Positions 45,498-48,535 of a stretch of DNA of 48,535 nt are shown here, one piece after another. Source of the DNA: Methanohalophilus sp. (GTDB taxonomy: Archaea; Halobacteriota; Methanosarcinia; Methanosarcinales; Methanosarcinaceae); the NCBI RefSeq assembly GCF_030156785.1, contig NZ_JASGLW010000013.1, forward strand, positions 1-48,535. The letters are read 5' to 3'. The notes under the pieces are model-generated. The model did no database searches. It saw only the letters and a list, made by a program, of their open reading frames with translations, and was not told where the DNA came from. Position 1 is the stretch's first letter. Each line of letters opens with the position of its first letter. A program made the position numbers and the translations under genes.

Positions 45498-47717
45498 GTG
45501 ACAGAATTTGAAGAAAAAACAAATGATCTTTCAAACCCGGGAAGCGAACCTGAAAACAATATACCCGAGTTGGATGAACAAATCGATCTGGCCGAAACTC
45601 CTGATAAAGTCAAAAGCTCCAAACCAAAGAAAAAACAAAGTAAATTCAACCTTAATAAACTAAAAAGAAAAATAACTAATAAAACAAAAAAAGATAAAAC
45701 AGCATCCTACGAAAAAAATGTTTTTCATATCATTCAGAAGATAGCATTTACTCTGTTTGGAGATCGCATACGTAATCGAAGAGAGAAATATGTCAATCTT
45801 GAACTACAACTCAAGCAGGCACGAATTCCTACATCTTACGATATGTATATCTCCACTGCTATTTTTTGTTCATTGATTGCTTCCATTATTGGAATGTTCA
45901 TAGGGGTTACACTGGCATACGTGATTCTTGTTGTATTCGGACTACCCGAACAACTCACAAATATCAGGATTAATGAATCCTTCGCCTGGCTGCTGCTATT
46001 TAGAGATTTTTTTATTGCAGGAATCCTGATTGTGGGCTCCATCCTCTTTTTTGGAGTAATTACATATGCACTTTTTTTACTATACCCTTCATTTCAGGCA
46101 GGTGAACGCAAAGGTAAAATTGATCAGCAACTACCTTATGCGGTTACGTTCATGTATGCACTGAGCAAAGGTGGAATGAATATAATCGAAGTTTTCCACT
46201 CTCTAGCAAACTCTGAGAAAACTTATGGAGAAGTGTCAAAGGAAATAGACACGATTATCAGAGAAATGGACTTTTTCGGACACGATCTTCGTTCTGCTAT
46301 TTCAAAAGTCTCTGAAACAACACCTTCTGAGAGAATGCAGGATTTGCTTTACAACCTCCTTACAATAATAGATAGTGGGGGAGATGTTGTAAAATATTTT
46401 CAGGACAAATCGGAACAATACCTGCAAAAGGCAATAATAGACCAAAAAGGTTTCCTGGAAACACTGGCATTGCTGGCAGAATCATATGTTACCGCTTTTG
46501 TTGCAGGGCCCCTTTTTATCATAATCCTTGGAGTCATGATGGCAGTAATGGGATCCGGATCAGAGACCATGGTATATGCCATCATTTACGCAGTTCTCCC
46601 GATTGGTACCCTCATGTTTGTGGTGATGATCAGTATCATTACACCCGGCGAAATGGGAGATCCACAAATCCTTAAGACCCGAGTAGTACTTGAACATGAT
46701 ATTCCTGAAATACCGGACCACCTGAAACCGGTTTATGATGAGCAGGGGAATCCTATCGATGAAACAAACGAAAAGATTGCTGAAAGGGAAAAATATGAAA
46801 GGTTCATCAAATCAAAGGAGTTTTTGAAATTAAAGTTATATGTTAGTAACCCACTAAAGCCATTCATTAAAAAACCCGAGTATTCCCTTGCCCTTTTCGG
46901 CCCACTTGGACTAATTGTAATGATAGTACCATTCTTGCTGAATATCAATAATCTGAATACAAGTACTGAAATAATCGATTTTGTAGACGATTATGTTTTT
47001 TTTGGTATTTTAACAGCTATTGTACCACTTGCATTATTCTTTGAAATAAAGTCCAGAAGACTTAAGAAACTGGAGCGTAGTATCCCGGACTTACTCAAAA
47101 GACTCGCAAGTACAAATGAAACCGGAATGACACTTCAGGAATCAATTAAACTGATTGCAAAAAATGAGACTGATGAAATAAGCAAAGAAGTAAAGAAAGT
47201 ATGGAAAGACATAACATGGGGACTACATATCAATGACGGATTGATACGTTTTGCAAACCGTCTCCGTACACCGATTGTAGCAAGATCTTTTACTCTTATT
47301 ACCAAAGCTAACGAATCAAGTGGTGATATCGGGGAAGTGCTCAGGGTGGCTGCAAGGGATGCAGCCACCGATCAGGATATGAAAAGAGAGCGATCAATGA
47401 ATATGATGATTTATATTGTAATCATTTACATATCATTCCTCGTGTTTGTGGGAGTTATCTATATAATATCCAGCACATTTCTCTCTGAAATGGCACGTGC
47501 CGGAGAGCAGGTATCTGCTTCTGGAGCCAGTGGGGGATTCATTACAAATTTTAATCTTGAGGATTATACACGCCTATTTAAGCATGCAGCCCTAATACAG
47601 GGACTCAGTTCAGGCCTTATGGCGGGTGCGATGGGTGAAGGAAGAATACTTGCAGGACTGAAACACTCAATAATAATGATGACCATTGCATATGTTATAT
47701 TTACCATGTTCATCTGA
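45498..47717 (+). CDS. Type II secretion system F-domain membrane platform protein (double TadC/ArlJ-like)
   Basis: This 739-aa membrane protein has two T2SSF domains: the first around 195-310 (LPYAVTFMYALSKGGMNIIEVFHSLA), the second around 525-640 (IPDLLKRLASTNETGMTLQESIKLIA). Each is flanked by membrane helices, and an acidic/basic N-terminal 75-aa cytoplasmic tail precedes them. It is the platform that the preceding ATPase drives to build a pilus or secrete proteins. GTG start at 45498 with GGGGT eight bases upstream. The length, about twice ArlJ, results from domain duplication, which is common in archaeal pilus systems. Confidence 0.92.
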   Translation: MTEFEEKTNDLSNPGSEPENNIPELDEQIDLAETPDKVKSSKPKKKQSKFNLNKLKRKITNKTKKDKTASYEKNVFHIIQKIAFTLFGDRIRNRREKYVNLELQLKQARIPTSYDMYISTAIFCSLIASIIGMFIGVTLAYVILVVFGLPEQLTNIRINESFAWLLLFRDFFIAGILIVGSILFFGVITYALFLLYPSFQAGERKGKIDQQLPYAVTFMYALSKGGMNIIEVFHSLANSEKTYGEVSKEIDTIIREMDFFGHDLRSAISKVSETTPSERMQDLLYNLLTIIDSGGDVVKYFQDKSEQYLQKAIIDQKGFLETLALLAESYVTAFVAGPLFIIILGVMMAVMGSGSETMVYAIIYAVLPIGTLMFVVMISIITPGEMGDPQILKTRVVLEHDIPEIPDHLKPVYDEQGNPIDETNEKIAEREKYERFIKSKEFLKLKLYVSNPLKPFIKKPEYSLALFGPLGLIVMIVPFLLNINNLNTSTEIIDFVDDYVFFGILTAIVPLALFFEIKSRRLKKLERSIPDLLKRLASTNETGMTLQESIKLIAKNETDEISKEVKKVWKDITWGLHINDGLIRFANRLRTPIVARSFTLITKANESSGDIGEVLRVAARDAATDQDMKRERSMNMMIYIVIIYISFLVFVGVIYIISSTFLSEMARAGEQVSASGASGGFITNFNLEDYTRLFKHAALIQGLSSGLMAGAMGEGRILAGLKHSIIMMTIAYVIFTMFI

Positions 47718-47726
47718 TGAGGCAAA

Positions 47727-48368
47727 ATGAGAATTGCAGGAATTGACGAAGCCGGCAAAGGACCCGTAATTGGTCCAATGTGCATTGGAGGGGTTCTCAC
47801 AGAAGAAGACAAACTCCACTCAATTAATAACCTTGGAGTTGCAGATTCCAAGAAATTAAGTCCATCACGCAGGGAAGATCTTGCCCTCAAAATTGAAAAA
47901 TATGCATTAAAGATTTTTGTTCTTGAAATCAGCCCATCCCAGATCGACGAATTGCGAAGGATAATGACCATGAATGAAATTATGGTTGTAGGTTTTTCAA
48001 AGGTTCTTGAGAATCTCCAGCCGGATACCGCTTATGTAGATGCTGCTGATGTAAAGGCGGAACGCTTCGGGAAGAAGCTTACTGAGAATTATACTCAAAA
48101 TGTAAGTAAACCTATCACTATTGTTTCAGAGCATAAAGCCGATGACAAGTATCCTATTGTTTCTGCTGCTTCTATCATTGCAAAAGTTACACGTGACAGA
48201 CGTGTTGCAGAACTCAGGAAAAAGATTGGAATTGATTTTGGAAGTGGTTACCCATCTGACAAAAAAACAAAAGATTTTCTTGAAAACTGGGTTCAAGAAT
48301 ATGGAAGCCTACCCGATTTTGTCCGTCATTCATGGAAGACTGCAAAGAAGTGCCTAAAAAATAAGTAA
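47727..48368 (+). CDS. rnhB: Ribonuclease HII
   Basis: This 213-aa RNase HII removes RNA from RNA-DNA hybrids. Catalytic residues are visible: GIDEAGKGP (Asp6 and Glu7 region), a second acidic pair in AYVDAADVKAERFG (about 109-122), and a conserved ISEHKADDKYPIVSAASIIAKVTRD-type block near 130-155 (here VSEHKADDKYPIVSAASIIAKV). It begins nine bases after the platform gene's stop (47717), so it is likely cotranscribed though functionally unrelated. Confidence 0.95.
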   Translation: MRIAGIDEAGKGPVIGPMCIGGVLTEEDKLHSINNLGVADSKKLSPSRREDLALKIEKYALKIFVLEISPSQIDELRRIMTMNEIMVVGFSKVLENLQPDTAYVDAADVKAERFGKKLTENYTQNVSKPITIVSEHKADDKYPIVSAASIIAKVTRDRRVAELRKKIGIDFGSGYPSDKKTKDFLENWVQEYGSLPDFVRHSWKTAKKCLKNK

Positions 48369-48535
48369 TTAAACCTGTTTCATAAATCCTTTATACTTTT
48401 CTCCAGCAGAACATGAAACATTTAATATCCAGCAAATCCTTGAAAACTATATCTTTATATCTGCTTGCTAATCTTCTAAATCACATATTCAACCATGTAA
48501 ATCTTCTCCTACCAGTAATTGTATTGAAAAAGGTT
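48369..48535. other. Window-end non-coding tail
   Basis: TGTTTCAT (48376-48383) and ATGAAACA (48413-48420) form an 8-bp inverted repeat with a 29-nt loop just after rnhB, a possible transcript end. A minus-strand GGTAGGAG with ATG at about 48498 leads only to a six-codon frame. I see no gene here. Confidence 0.35.

Overview
The window is chromosomal DNA of a methanogenic archaeon, most likely a methylotrophic or halophilic member of the Methanosarcinaceae (Methanohalophilus/Methanolobus/Methanococcoides-like; the genus cannot be fixed from the sequence alone). The evidence is a complete coenzyme F430 gene set (cfbA-E-D-C-B), coenzyme M genes of the Methanosarcina-type cysteate synthase route, glycerol-1-phosphate dehydrogenase for archaeal lipids, GatD, a thermosome subunit, a two-repeat tRNA-splicing endonuclease, an intron-containing tRNA, TATA-box promoters and strong GGAGG/GGTGA ribosome binding sites.

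Layout. 0.2-6.2 kb: CDF metal efflux pump, aroC, dapL (minus) and a Zn/Mn-type ABC uptake operon (binding lipoprotein, ATPase, permease). 6.2-9.0 kb: multi-PAS/GAF histidine kinase broken by a frameshift. 9.1-10.6 kb: argH. 10.6-16.3 kb: coenzyme M region, with a DUF39-ferredoxin protein on plus, convergent with a tight six-gene minus operon (cysteate synthase, ABC-type ATPase, CobW/HypB-like GTPase, Fe-S protein, comD, comE), most of whose junctions are 4-nt ATGA overlaps. 16.3-18.2 kb: a 133-bp MITE-like element, a promoter-sized repeat shared with argH, and gatD. 18.2-21.8 kb (minus): pilin gene with an in-frame TGA, a small DUF5371-like gene, purP, SpoIIM-like and DUF63 membrane proteins. 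21.9-30.6 kb (plus): egsA, UPF0179, DUF2150, the F430 operon and endA. 30.6-33.8 kb (minus): MacB/FtsX-type ABC exporter with a frameshifted CARDB-like surface protein. 34.3-41.2 kb (plus): thermosome, SnoaL-like protein, site-2 protease, K+ channel plus RCK partner, TSUP permease. 41.2-48.5 kb: tRNA-Arg(UCG) with a 28-nt intron, pheT (minus), type II/IV secretion ATPase and its double-domain membrane platform, and rnhB.

How the genes fit together. Two methanogenesis cofactors are served here: F430 (the nickel tetrapyrrole of methyl-CoM reductase) by a self-contained operon, and coenzyme M by an operon that also holds three proteins of unknown role. EndA can splice the intron of the tRNA encoded 11 kb away. 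The secretion ATPase/platform pair could assemble pilins such as the one at 18.3-18.75 kb. Three genes carry clear reading-frame lesions (histidine kinase, pilin, surface protein), and a fourth locus (the K+ channel) has a G7 tract exactly at the junction of two parts that are one polypeptide in related channels. This is either real gene decay or variation, or a sign of residual sequencing errors.
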